Shown here piece after piece: positions 55,401 through 61,000 of a stretch of DNA of 64,000 bases (within the stretch, counting starts at the first letter, position 1; each line of letters starts with the position of its first letter). A program made the position numbers and the translations under genes. The notes under the pieces were generated by a model. The model saw only the letters and a program-made list of their open reading frames with translations. It was not told where the DNA came from and ran no database searches. Source of the stretch: Anastatus disparis (taxonomy: Eukaryota; Arthropoda; Insecta; Hymenoptera; Eupelmidae); the NCBI GenBank assembly GCA_017163975.1, contig JAFFSR010000221.1, positions 3,224,001 through 3,288,000 on the forward strand, read 5' to 3'.

Positions 55401-58097
55401 TATTCAAATATTAACGTGAATTTAGAAATTATTTAAATAAATAACAAAACTATAATTTTTTTAAATATTTGAACTTTAAAACACTTTTAAATTTAAACTT
55501 TTGATTATTCGATTATGATTTAGTTCAAAACTTCATTTCTAGAAATATACGGAAACTAGTCATTAAGTTACTTTCATAATCTCCCATTTTTTATCATCAA
55601 AAGAATTCAAACATCTGTTTTTATTATCTTCGTTCTAATTAATATATTAAACTTTATTATCAGCTACTCGGAATTTCATTGAATGAAATGGCTTTTTTAT
55701 AGAATGCGAGAGAGGGAACTCAATTGATATTCCAAAAGTTATGTTACTAAAACTGATAAATGTGCATTTACGAGAGCAGGCAGTTTGAATTTTAAAATTT
55801 TCTCCGCTATTATCAAAATTTGAATTTCAATGCATTCGCTTCTAATAAAATATATTTTTAATTAAGAGATAGGAGAGCGAAATTTCGCGGAAAGATTTAA
55901 TACATTGTTTCAATTTTAACAAATATTTTTTTTATTTTGCATTGGGATACTTTAAATATTTAAAAAAATTCCACGATTAAATCAGTGCGTTTTATAAGTA
56001 CACAAATATTTTTAAAATTTTGTAGAGTCAAGTATTTTAAATTGGAAAATACCATGTTTGACCAGATCAATGTATTAAAAATTTATGATTATGAACGCAA
56101 AAATTAATGATTGAAATAACTGCGCTCTAAAAGAAAAACTAAATAAATATTTTTTGCATAACGTAATAAAAAGTTATTTATAATATTAATGAATTTATCT
56201 TTGATGATTTTTTATTCATTTAATTTAGAAAATATTTTAAAAATATGTTTTCTTTATTTTTACAATTTATTAACATTTCATGCAATTTTTTATAGGTTTC
56301 AACGCTATTATATATTGAAACAGCCTAAAAAACATAAAAATTACGTAATAATAGATTAAAATTAAAAAAAATATACAAGAAATGTAATTGTAAACTAGTT
56401 CACTAATTACTTTAGCGAATTCGAATAACTTTTTAAAAATTTTTGTGTACGTGCATTTATAACAAATGATTATTTGACCTCTTTAGCTGTGTACGAAAAA
56501 TTTTAAATGCATACTCTGGAGAATATGATTATTTGATAAGTAAACCGAACTATACTTTACGTAAATGTATGAAAAAAAAAAGAAAAAATACTACTGAAAT
56601 AATTTCAATGCTTGACTTTCTAAAAATAGAAACTTAAATGTATTAACAATTCATAGTACAAAAGTTAAAAGTAATATACTTTTTACTTTTTGTGTATTAT
56701 ATAAGCTAATATTGTTTCCTTTGTGAAGAGTAGATATTTATATGATTAGTTTTTCATAGGCTGATAAATTAAAACTAGAATTTTTAGCTACTCGGAAAAC
56801 TAATTTATTACTAAAATTAATCAACAAATATTTCATTAAAAGCTTATAAAATGTATTTCCTAATAATAAAAATTTATTTTTAATCAAAATTAAAATGAAT
56901 AATGTGAAATATACAAAGTACATACTGAAAAAAAAATTTTTTAATTTTGAAAAAGAGAGATAAAATCAATGGGTTTCAACTTTTCACATCTTTAAACACA
57001 AAAATCATTTTTAGTTCATAAAAACGTTACACATCAAGCTTTGTGCTATTAAAAAAAAATTATATTCTACATGAATGGCTTATTTATATCCGAAAAAAGA
57101 ACCTTGTGTTATATTAATAAACTAGGACATTTTGAACATAGGTATAGGGTAAAGCTATATTCTTGACAAAAATTGTTTTCATTTTCTACTAAAACAGAAA
57201 AGGGATTTGTGTTAAAAATCCTTTGGATCACATTAAATTTTAAAGCAAGATGCATAAAATAGTATATCACATAAAATAATGAAAAAAATATTACTTGTTA
57301 TTCAAGATCAAAACTTTATTACATGAAACAATGAAAAAAATATTATTTGCTATTCAAATTCAAAATTTAAAGTAAAAAATGAAGTTTATTTAACTCGTTT
57401 TTCTAGAGGCAAATTCTCATTAAATCCCGTATTATAAATAAATTTATTAAATTTTCTCAAATCTCGACTCATTTAAAAGAATATTGCCGGAATATTAATC
57501 TTGCTTAACATTATATTATTTTTTTTTGTTCGAAAATAAAGCTTCGTATTATACCTACGGAGAATCTGGGAAATAAATGAAGAATAATCATCATCTCTCA
57601 TCCGCACAAACTCACGCGCGTAATAATCTTTCCATTCTCATTTCTCTGGTATAAATATTCTTTTATCTCCTCTTCCTTTTGCCCCCCCTCTCTCTCCAAC
57701 TCTCTCATTTTCCATTTTACATTCCTATATATACCCTCATTCGCTCTTTTCACACGTGCTCTTATCTCCGGTTTTCTCTCTCTCTCTCTGTATTTGCGCA
57801 TCATCCTCCGCTCTTATCCTCGTATACGCTGAGGTCAAGAGTAAACTGTATTTAGTGCGAAATATACGTATGTGCCTATATGTACGTGTATGCGTGTGCG
57901 TGTGTGTGTGTGTATAAACAAATGTGAAATCTCCAATGCACGTATTATAGAGGAAGAACAGTATAGCCCAAACAAAACAGTTTCAATGACAAAGGATACA
58001 TCCGTAGCGATCCTGATTTAGTGCCGATAACCAGTAACCTTTGTACCGGATCGAATGCCATAGCTGTTGGTTGATGTGGGAAGCCATGTCTAAATGT
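262..58097 (-). CDS. Tomosyn: Tomosyn (syntaxin-binding protein 5-like), internal part, 10 exons
   Basis: Ten minus-strand exons join in one continuous frame of about 562 codons. The product matches the tomosyn/STXBP5 family from the 'RHGFP.QP.A.AFDPVQ' block near the N terminus, through the '[13 protein letters not shown]' and '[19 protein letters not shown]' WD40 blades and the LLGL domain, to the interpropeller linker. Known family role: a cytosolic double beta-propeller protein with a C-terminal R-SNARE that binds syntaxin-1 and SNAP-25, limiting SNARE assembly and vesicle priming at synapses. Every enclosed intron is GT-AG, with phases 2,2,2,0,1,2,1,2,0 and phase 2 at the last donor. The true N terminus (roughly 40-50 residues in relatives) and the C-terminal half including the R-SNARE are outside the window, so membrane or SNARE features cannot be checked. 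Lgl is the alternative, but the residue pattern is clearly closer to tomosyn. Confidence 0.93.
498..2605 (-). other. Tomosyn intron (exon i to j), 2.1 kb
   Basis: GT-AG intron of low-complexity AT-rich sequence with many homopolymer A/T runs. No coding exon, TE or strong inverted repeat recognised. Open frames on the plus strand here are poly-Phe/Leu readings of T-runs. Confidence 0.75.
2606..2849 (-). CDS. Tomosyn: Tomosyn exon i, WD40 blade
   Basis: Completes Gly, then [55 protein letters not shown] and [16 protein letters not shown], ending in phase 0. 'HADGS.KFWDAS..TLQ.LYKLKT.K.FE' is one of the most conserved tomosyn blocks. Acceptor tatatgtag, donor GTTAGT (non-consensus T at +3). Confidence 0.96.
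3038..3250 (+). pseudogene. Unrecognised 70-codon open frame inside intron
   Basis: After a TAA at 3035-3037 the plus strand stays open for 70 codons to a TGA. The product is unlike the Phe/Tyr/Ile-rich junk readings elsewhere: an acidic stretch ([17 protein letters not shown]), then [18 protein letters not shown] and [14 protein letters not shown]. There is no ATG before the acidic block, so it would need an upstream exon. An AG (cggccag) lies at 3023-3029 and a possible donor CAG/GTGAAA near 3238-3240. I do not recognise the family. It may be a fragment of a transposon protein, a retrocopy or a nested exon. Confidence 0.25.
3509..3555 (+). repeat. Decayed head of the tRNA-derived SINE
   Basis: The sequence gaggtttcagttgcttagtc, followed by ggtagag, parallels the SINE head at 31304 (gaggtcgtcagtggctcagt then cggtagag). 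It includes a mutated A box (TTGCTTAGTCGG). Similarity fades after about 45 bp, and no B box or 3' hairpin is visible. Confidence 0.5.
3999..4290 (-). CDS. Tomosyn: Tomosyn exon h, largest visible exon
   Basis: Completes Asp, then [53 protein letters not shown] and [10 protein letters not shown], ending EIILTG. The run [16 protein letters not shown] and the [14 protein letters not shown] block are diagnostic for tomosyn. Acceptor gtgtgttacacag, donor GTAAGG. The plus strand also carries overlapping open frames here, which are antisense shadows. Confidence 0.96.
4291..7649 (-). other. Tomosyn intron (exon g to h), 3.4 kb
   Basis: GT-AG intron, AT-rich. It contains a locally GC-richer patch at about 5640-5880, which includes a GTGGCGCCAC palindrome near 5760, and a CT/CA simple-repeat zone at 7340-7360. 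No exon seen. Confidence 0.75.
7342..7361 (+). repeat. (CT)n microsatellite
   Basis: About ten tandem CT units in the intron between exons g and h, followed by cgctcgatcg. Confidence 0.8.
7650..7804 (-). CDS. Tomosyn: Tomosyn exon g, LLGL domain core
   Basis: Completes Gly, then [40 protein letters not shown] and [11 protein letters not shown], plus one base. This corresponds to 'GEPFIILSGGLSYD..GR.P.LTV..GKST.VLEM' of relatives. Acceptor gtcattttgcag, donor GTATGT. Length 155 bp; phase 2 in, phase 1 out. Confidence 0.94.
7805..13018 (-). other. Tomosyn intron (exon f to g), 5.2 kb
   Basis: GT-AG intron. Holds a perfect 12-bp stem hairpin (8105-8132), small palindromes near 8630 and 9070, and pyrimidine-rich tracts at 7860-8000. 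No supported gene; the open frames are low-complexity. Confidence 0.75.
8105..8132 (+). repeat. Perfect 12-bp inverted repeat hairpin
   Basis: TTTCAACTCTTA and TAAGAGTTGAAA separated by the four-base loop CTCT. Located about 300 bp upstream (transcript sense) of the exon g acceptor. Confidence 0.8.
13019..13094 (-). CDS. Tomosyn: Tomosyn exon f, start of LLGL domain
   Basis: Completes Ala, then [20 protein letters not shown] and LSRT, plus two bases of Gly. It matches the tomosyn segment 'KDGKKPEPCKPILKVEF', the beginning of the Lgl-family LLGL domain. Acceptor ttcttgttcgcag, donor GTAAGT (consensus). Length 76 bp; phase 1 in, phase 2 out. Confidence 0.93.
13095..16073 (-). other. Tomosyn intron (exon e to f), 3.0 kb
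   Basis: GT-AG intron. Contains a CT microsatellite at 14717-14738 and a foldback MITE at 15178-15420. The remainder is AT-rich with no exon. Confidence 0.75.
15178..15420. mobile_element. Palindromic MITE, about 243 bp
   Basis: The left arm 15178-15284 and the reverse complement of the right arm 15317-15420 align over about 105 bp at roughly 80% by eye. Shared blocks include aaaataaag, tataagtata, ttttctatt, ttgacgcata and acttgaa. The spacer is about 32 bp and there is no coding capacity. I could not define a target-site duplication. It is a non-autonomous foldback element, class unknown. Confidence 0.75.
16074..16278 (-). CDS. Tomosyn: Tomosyn exon e, WD40 blades
   Basis: Starts in phase 0 after a tag acceptor with [18 protein letters not shown], continues with [36 protein letters not shown] and ends INVTHPH plus one base. 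Contains the WD-type 'SWDL' and '[16 protein letters not shown]' blade ends typical of tomosyn. The donor is GTAACG. The Met at its start is internal (Lys-Met junction with exon d), not a start codon. A palindromic MITE lies only about 80 bp upstream of its acceptor, in transcript sense. Confidence 0.95.
16360..16522. mobile_element. Palindromic MITE, about 163 bp, next to exon e
   Basis: The left arm 16360-16430 and the reverse complement of the right arm 16451-16522 share GRTAGAAAATT-ACCAT, AGGATTTCTGGTCAA, TTAAAATGA and TTTAAAAATT-like blocks, with a 20-bp AT-rich loop. Near-complete palindrome without coding capacity. It sits about 80 bp upstream of the exon e acceptor. Confidence 0.75.
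16772..17862. mobile_element. 1.1-kb inverted-repeat element with satellite core
   Basis: Termini are inverted: TAACTTTACCCGAGTAACC on the left, and the reverse complement TAACTACCCGAGTAACC on the right. The GC-rich subterminal regions are also inverted (GTGAGGCGTGGCGGCGA left against GTGAGGCGTGGTGGCGA from the right), giving arms of about 100-150 bp. The core 17076-17433 is a degenerate tandem of ACTCGAGTA/TTACTCGAG motifs. No transposase is present, so it is non-autonomous. GC content of the arms is strikingly higher than the surrounding intron. Confidence 0.7.
17076..17433. repeat. Degenerate ACTCGAGTA-type tandem array
   Basis: Dozens of short units related to TTACTCGAGTA or TATTCGAGTAACTCGAG, interspersed with aaaaaaatatgaa spacers. 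Many units are self-complementary (ACTCGAGT), so the array can fold on itself. It lies inside the 16772-17862 inverted-repeat element. Confidence 0.75.
18351..18448. repeat. Small foldback repeat
   Basis: AAAGTGGTCAATCAATGAAC near the left end pairs with the reverse complement of GTTCGTTGAAATTGACCACTT at the right end. A smaller palindrome (CATGT...ACATG) lies inside. Possibly a short MITE. Confidence 0.6.
20549..20741 (-). mobile_element. tRNA-derived SINE, copy A
   Basis: On the minus strand: GCCGGTGAGTGGCTCAGTCG followed by GTAGAGCG, with A box TGGCTCAGTCGG, B box GAGTTCGAATCCC, a unique body and the tail TTAGCATTAC...TATAGCAACGTTAAAG leading to A-rich sequence. The tRNA acceptor-like ends GCCG/CGGC can still pair. 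Shares head, B box and 3' module with copies at 26.1, 31.3 and 35.1 kb. Confidence 0.85.
23502..23565 (-). CDS. Tomosyn: Tomosyn exon d, microexon-like (64 bp)
   Basis: Completes Val, then 21 residues [20 protein letters not shown] plus Lys, corresponding to 'SSKSHPGPVVHISDNP' of vertebrate tomosyn. Acceptor tttcgcag before GTCGAG; donor AAG followed by GTAAAT. It is too short to stand out as an open frame and was found by filling the homology gap between exons c and e. The phases (2 in, 0 out) fit both neighbours exactly. It is isolated between introns of 16.2 kb and 7.2 kb. Confidence 0.92.
26108..26312 (-). mobile_element. tRNA-derived SINE, copy B
   Basis: On the minus strand: GAGGTTGTCAGTGGCTCAGT head, A box, slightly mutated B box (TAGTTCGAATCCC), body, then CTCCGTCGCTAACTGG...CAGCGACGTTAAAT and an A-rich tail. 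Same family as copies A, C and D. The outer CGTCGCTA/YAGCGACG 3' stem is kept. Confidence 0.88.
26659..26766. repeat. (AC)n-(TA)n compound microsatellite
   Basis: About eight AC units followed by about 44 TA units. Both strands give long Ile-Tyr open frames here that are artefacts of the repeat. Confidence 0.95.
28407..28475. repeat. (TA)n microsatellite
   Basis: About 34 uninterrupted TA units in the large intron. Confidence 0.95.
31304..31506 (+). mobile_element. tRNA-derived SINE, copy C (most complete)
   Basis: Head GAGGTCGTCAGTGGCTCAGT with A box TGGCTCAGTCGG (31315-31326), then B box GAGTTCGATTCC ending at 31369, spaced as in tRNA-derived pol III promoters. The anticodon-loop position reads TTCGTAA. 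The body ends in a two-part hairpin: CGTCGCTA (31441) with TAGCGACG (31476), and inside it TATCAT/ATGATA, followed by TTAAATTAAATT and an 11-A tail. Flanked by a short repeat AAGATTT (31296-31302 and 31505-31511), a likely target-site duplication. Only copy in the window opposite to the gene. Confidence 0.9.
33101..33436 (+). pseudogene. Unrecognised ORF fragment upstream of a TCTATG repeat
   Basis: The plus strand is open for about 111 codons after a TAA at 33098-33100, without a convincing start. The C-terminal part is more protein-like than typical intron frames ([45 protein letters not shown]), followed by TAA. About 320 bp later comes AATAAA and a (TCTATG)4 tract. It could be the eroded end of a non-LTR element; the family is not recognised. 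Confidence 0.25.
33753..33776 (+). repeat. (TCTATG)4 microsatellite
   Basis: Four tandem TCTATG units just after TTTAATAAATGT, then tatctctccatctatct. The arrangement resembles the terminal repeats of some non-LTR retrotransposons. Confidence 0.8.
35216..35230. repeat. Target-site duplication, 3' copy
   Basis: aatccatcgctctac, identical to 37541-37555. It abuts the poly-A end of the inserted element. Confidence 0.95.
35262..35271 (-). terminator. Polyadenylation signals of the half-LINE
   Basis: Overlapping AATAAATAAA on the minus strand, 8-17 bp before the 24-A tail, in the same sense as the host gene transcript. This is the element's own cleavage/polyadenylation signal. Confidence 0.75.
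35725..37347 (-). CDS. LINE ORF1 (Gag-like) nucleic-acid-binding protein
   Basis: 540 residues, ATG after a T/A-rich leader. Residues 1-240 are polar and low-similarity, with a basic patch SKRKR at 27-31. About 255-345 resembles the RNA-binding-like region preceding zinc knuckles in Jockey-type ORF1 proteins ([18 protein letters not shown]). Three CCHC-type knuckles follow: 361-374 ([14 protein letters not shown]), 380-392 ([13 protein letters not shown], one residue shorter) and 404-419 ([16 protein letters not shown]). The C terminus 488-535 looks helical, probably a coiled coil. The expected role is RNP formation with the element RNA. The frame is intact, unlike most TE relics in this window. 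The clade (Jockey, R1 or I) is uncertain without a reverse transcriptase. Confidence 0.9.
   Translation of the reverse strand: MSDDTKKDPATSAIMASQLITDGASTSKRKRTQQSQQADSHELIYPSLSKVFKETTPFTKAIDLQFKSAIKEYGTRRQSKIQPNLNASKSRNVEKNTTNALSQNGGENAQCDDDGMSVMSDFSHNEEKNIFPSLNFINETNNSWQFPKRFNKVSKVNTTKEGHNVNLSNAYHMLEKDGEQSLANASSTERANASFSTNTNKNVKPPPIYCSHDSAKSLINALHQVIDKKSFILRDLSDKDQTIIAHNIDTFNKIKEHLKKIGIPYFTFTPKNERNKLLVLKGINDIFTPSEVEEELKSLNISDVTIKKIEKLKVNKNSTQKSHLLVQLDNNSIRKNLTNIKSILNLKIKWEIFRKKSVYQCHLCQRVGHSSVNCNLGFRCVKCNSKHEIGKCERKIDEKTPPICVNCEQEGHTANYRGCPYLKFAQVISQEYKTTSTKPKTTQIKAINDQPQNSYAYMAARVTQQPTTLQNQPRTSLNTSRDGASLQATLIASVENLLDSFKKDLIDTMTTQNYTIQNQIHEQNRKINFIFTKLNLKWTD
37348..37540 (-). promoter_or_regulatory. 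5' UTR / putative internal promoter of the half-LINE
   Basis: 193 bp between the 5' boundary (starting GGCGTTTTGGCGTTTGACGC) and the ORF1 ATG. It is GC-richer at the 5' end and includes a tandem GTGCTAAAAA (gtgctaaaaagtgctaaaaa). Autonomous LINEs of this type carry an internal promoter here; that role is inferred from position. Confidence 0.4.
37541..37555. repeat. Target-site duplication, 5' copy
   Basis: aatccatcgctctac, identical to 35216-35230. It abuts the 5' end of the inserted element. Confidence 0.95.
39733..39756. repeat. (AT)n microsatellite near exon c
   Basis: About 12 AT units, roughly 45 bp downstream of the exon c donor. Confidence 0.9.
39799..39933 (-). CDS. Tomosyn: Tomosyn exon c, WD40 blade
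   Basis: Completes Arg, then [36 protein letters not shown] and INWNKAIE, ending in two bases of a Val codon. '[14 protein letters not shown]' is a hallmark tomosyn blade sequence. Acceptor ttctttgttgcag, donor GTGAGT (consensus). The exon is 135 bp with phase 2 on both sides, so like exon b it is a symmetric cassette. Confidence 0.95.
39934..47065 (-). other. Tomosyn intron (exon b to c), 7.1 kb
   Basis: GT-AG intron. The 40.8-41.5 kb part is less AT-rich and holds nuclear-receptor half-sites beside a TATA box, plus pyrimidine tracts (CCT/CTT repeats at 41030-41060, T/C runs to 41250). No exon is supported. The remainder is AT-rich. Confidence 0.75.
40908..40938 (+). promoter_or_regulatory. 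Nuclear-receptor half-site cluster beside a TATA box
   Basis: TGACCC (40908-40913), TGACCT (40916-40921) and TGACCC (40922-40927) are three same-orientation half-sites. On the minus strand they read GGGTCA-AGGTCA (no spacer), then two bases, then GGGTCA. TCAAGGTCA within it is the classical monomer site for FTZ-F1/ERR-type receptors. The palindromic TTATATATAAG (TATA-like) begins at 40928. A regulatory role is inferred from motifs only. Confidence 0.4.
47066..47248 (-). CDS. Tomosyn: Tomosyn exon b, WD40 blade
   Basis: Completes Ile, then [15 protein letters not shown], the block [18 protein letters not shown] and [13 protein letters not shown], ending CGT GAA AG. This matches the tomosyn 'GRPGV...QLQFLINEGALVS..ADD..HLWNLRQK' region, the second WD40 blade. 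Acceptor tttaaaaaaaatccag, donor GTGAGA. The length is 183 bp and both flanking introns are phase 2, so skipping this exon would keep the frame while removing one blade. Confidence 0.94.
51149..51417. mobile_element. GC-rich MITE with 27-bp terminal inverted repeats
   Basis: The left end CACTGAGAATCCATTAAGAG then CGTAGCC matches, with two mismatches, the reverse complement of the right end (CACTGAGAATCCATTCAGAG then CGTAACC). Length 269 bp; the interior is much GC-richer than the intron and has no ORF. Flanks show only TG/TG as a possible duplication, so the superfamily is undetermined. Confidence 0.8.
53992..54120. repeat. Long hairpin-forming palindrome
   Basis: Arms: GTATATT...GGGAGAGAAGTTGACCAT, TGCTCGCGTA and TTTGCCCCC on the left, mirrored by GGGGGCAAA, TACGCGAGCA, ATGGTCAACTTCTCTCCC and AATATAC on the right. 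The apical loop of about 11 nt is at 54054-54064. The stem is near-perfect and GC-rich at its tip. It is part of a larger foldback locus to 54813. Confidence 0.85.
54121..54813. mobile_element. Compound foldback element with inverted ends
   Basis: The left end 54121-54150 (TATTCCCGGCGAAAAGTACG) is inverted at the right end 54784-54813 (CGTACTTTTCGCCAGGGGAT). Inside are a repeated GATGATAAATCATTAAAAT (54179 and 54269), an inverted copy of CAGAGAAGGATAGA near 54242, and an 82-bp tandem duplication. No ORF. Probably a rearranged non-autonomous DNA transposon. Confidence 0.6.
54524..54686 (+). repeat. 82-bp tandem duplication
   Basis: Unit 1 (54524-54605) and unit 2 (54606-54686) both carry AAAGAAAGAGAGAGGGAGAG, AGTCAAT, GCCGGYGGACAGAGAAGGAT and AGACG..GCCCTCT-like blocks. 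A partial earlier unit (TAGACATAGCCCCCTCCATT) precedes them near 54473. Confidence 0.8.
58000..58097 (-). CDS. Tomosyn: Tomosyn exon a (first one visible)
   Basis: Encodes 32 residues ([20 protein letters not shown], then a short stretch ending GTKSGSLR) plus two bases of a split Ile codon. This is the first blade of the N-terminal WD40 propeller and is highly conserved in tomosyns. The acceptor is ctctctgttgcag before ACATTT; the donor GTATCC at 57999 is weak at its 3' positions. Intron phase on leaving is 2. It must be internal, because it opens at a splice acceptor, lacks a start Met and lacks the N-terminal residues of the family. Confidence 0.92.
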
Positions 58098-61000
58098 CTG
58101 CAACAGAGAGAAAATACGTATTCTACATTAGTGGATTATATATATACATCAGATAGCTTACATATACATATATATATATACACATAAACGCTTTATATAT
58201 CCCTATATCGATAGATATGTCTACCACCAGGGCTATGCCTCTTTGATCCTTATACATACATTGCACATATAGTGCTCTGCTGACGTAGAAAAGCTAAGCT
58301 CAACTATTATCAAAACCCTCCTCTGGACTCCTTATCGGAGCTTTTAAAACTACGTGCATGTACAGTAAACCACGCTGACATTTTCCTTTCGAAATTTCAT
58401 TACGTTTTCACTACAATAATTTTATTAAGATTTCATATATTTTATTTATTAGATTTCAATAATATTAAATTATACTGTGATTTTATCAAGCGAGAAAGAG
58501 GATCTCTGATTGATTGAAACTGTTTGTATAATGCATATCACTTGCTGATTTACAGTTACAGAGTTTTAGAATAATCACCGGTTAAAGGTTTTCCTATTAT
58601 TGGATACAACTTGTAGCTCACCACAAGTAGTTACAGTGAAACTTGTAGTTTGCTCCAAGTGCTGACAGTGCAACTTGTACTTCATGACAAGTAATCACAA
58701 AAGACTATCTTCGAACAAAAGCATTTGTTGTAATCACAATCTTATTTTGGCGGTGTTACATGTCAATTTTTTTTTTAAAGGAAGTCTCTAATTAGTCAAA
58801 GTTCTTAGGTCGTGGAAAATAGTTGAGACGATTTAATTTCAGTATGTTAAAATTATATCTTTTTTAGTATTATATTAATATTTTCTTGAAGAATAAAGTT
58901 CATTTATTTTTAGATCATATAAGAAATATTGGAAATCAATAGCATGTTTCGCAAAATAATAAAAAATTTTTCCGTTCAATTCTACAAATCATTTATTTAT
59001 ATTGACAGAAAAACTTTTAGATTTCCTTATTGTTTTGTGTCATGCTGTAATATGAAATAAACAAAAGAAATTCACAACGTGAAAGAAAGTATATTGTAAA
59101 ATTTGTAAAAAAAACTTTTTTCAAAATTTTAGAGAAAAAAAAGAAAATAGAAAAAATTCGAGCACAATACAAATTACGAGAATTTTTTCATGCTTTTGTT
59201 TAACTTGCAGTGCGTAGTTTTTTTCGTGTTATTAAATTTTTTAATCTATTTTTGACGCACTTCTTTTATCGTATAATGAAATTTTACAAGTTAATTTAAG
59301 TTGAATGACAATACAATATTCCAATGTAAAGAAATCATTGCCACCTATTTAAAAAAAAGAAATTTAAACAGTAAGGGCATTTAAAACATAAAAATTGCAG
59401 CGTTGAATGGTGCATAAAACAAGATTCAACGATTACAACAAACAAAAAAGGAAAAGCTATATCCCCGACAGGTGTGAAGTGATAATCACCACGGATCAAG
59501 GGTCGTTGGCTCAGCGCGGGAAATGCTTTGCATATTTGCAAAAGTATTTTGCACAGTCATGGTTTGTACACTAATCTAGTAGTAATCTATAATAAAGCAG
59601 TTTTAAATCGCCAAGGGAAAAAGTCAAATTGGTGTAATTTTTTTTTGGAAAAATGCCAAAATATTGTAAAAAGGTCTTAAAGACCTCCAGCAGCATAGTG
59701 ACAATAGATTCTTAACATTTTTAAATTTCATGATTCAAAATACGATTAGTATTTATTTTAATTTTAGATCACTGAATTTAATAGGAATTATTTATAATTT
59801 TTTGAGCGTCCATTACGATTTAGTGTTCGAAGAAGATTAATCAAATTACTACAATAGATTATAAGAAGGAGGAAGAGAAGAGTTAAAATTATTAAAAATT
59901 AAGTTGCGTGATTTGTGAATTGCTCGAAAGCATATGTAATTATTTTTCAGTGATGCTTATGTCAATTCAATCTCAGGCCAATTAATAGTGAACTTATTCT
60001 ACCGATGCAATCATTGAAGATCTCTTCTGAGAAGCAATTTCAATTTATCGGAAATTCCAACTTTATTTTTCCGAATTGTAACAACAAATTATTGTGTGAT
60101 TCTAAAATTTTTGAAATTTCAATGAAAAATCGTTATAATTGGACAGCAAAATTCGCTGCTTATTAAAAAGAGATGTCAGGACGAATAAATTCGTATGTGA
60201 AAATTCGTAAATATGTCTTTAAATTTAATACAATATATTTTTATTTTATTAATTCGTGTTTTTTGAAAAATTGAAATTTAAATAAAGTACATAAATATGA
60301 TAATATAACTAAAATCTTCTATCCAGAATATATAATTAGTAATAGCTAAATGATGAATGCACGAACATTTTGTTTTTCAGAAATTCTCATCCAGAATCCA
60401 ATGAGCGAACAGTTATCATTAGAATTAATGCGCTTTCTTCATCCGCTATACAATTCATATACTGTTCAAATAGCCACATATCATTAAGCTACTTATTTAG
60501 CCTATCCAATCAATAACAACTACTTACGAATTGATTGCACCGAACCAAAAACTATATCGACCAAATAATTATATGAATATTGACCGATCATCTGATATCT
60601 ATAAGAGGATTATCTTCAATTTTCCATCGGTTTTGTTTTAGCTTAAATTTTATTGACCGAAATATTAATAATAAAATGTACGTCATATGCTTCGAGATTG
60701 GCTAAAGTAGAGAAACTAAATTGCAATTTTTTTCGACAAAGCTATAAAGTTAGACGTTCGATTGTTTGTCTTTCCATATGAGTTTCAGAAAATGAATGTA
60801 GAATAAACACAAACGTACGCACAAATAATAATCGAAAAAGAAAAAGTTTTTCTCTAGCGAATTTCAATTAATCTATTTCAACGATTATTTGCTAAAGCTG
60901 TTCATGCTCTAAAAGATAATATAGAGAATATATAGGTTTTCCCCAGCAGAAGTCAGAAATCCAATATGCCGTGGGCAACCTCCTTTGATACAAATCCTTT

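Larger units (their letters stand above)
47249..57999 (-). other. Tomosyn intron (exon a to b), 10.8 kb
   Basis: GT-AG intron holding a GC-rich MITE (51149-51417), a GC-richer patch at 49640-49910 and a complex foldback/tandem locus (53992-54813). Other parts (47.3-49.6, 52-53.9, 55-57.9 kb) show only AT-rich intron with pyrimidine or GT-rich simple sequence. Confidence 0.75.
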
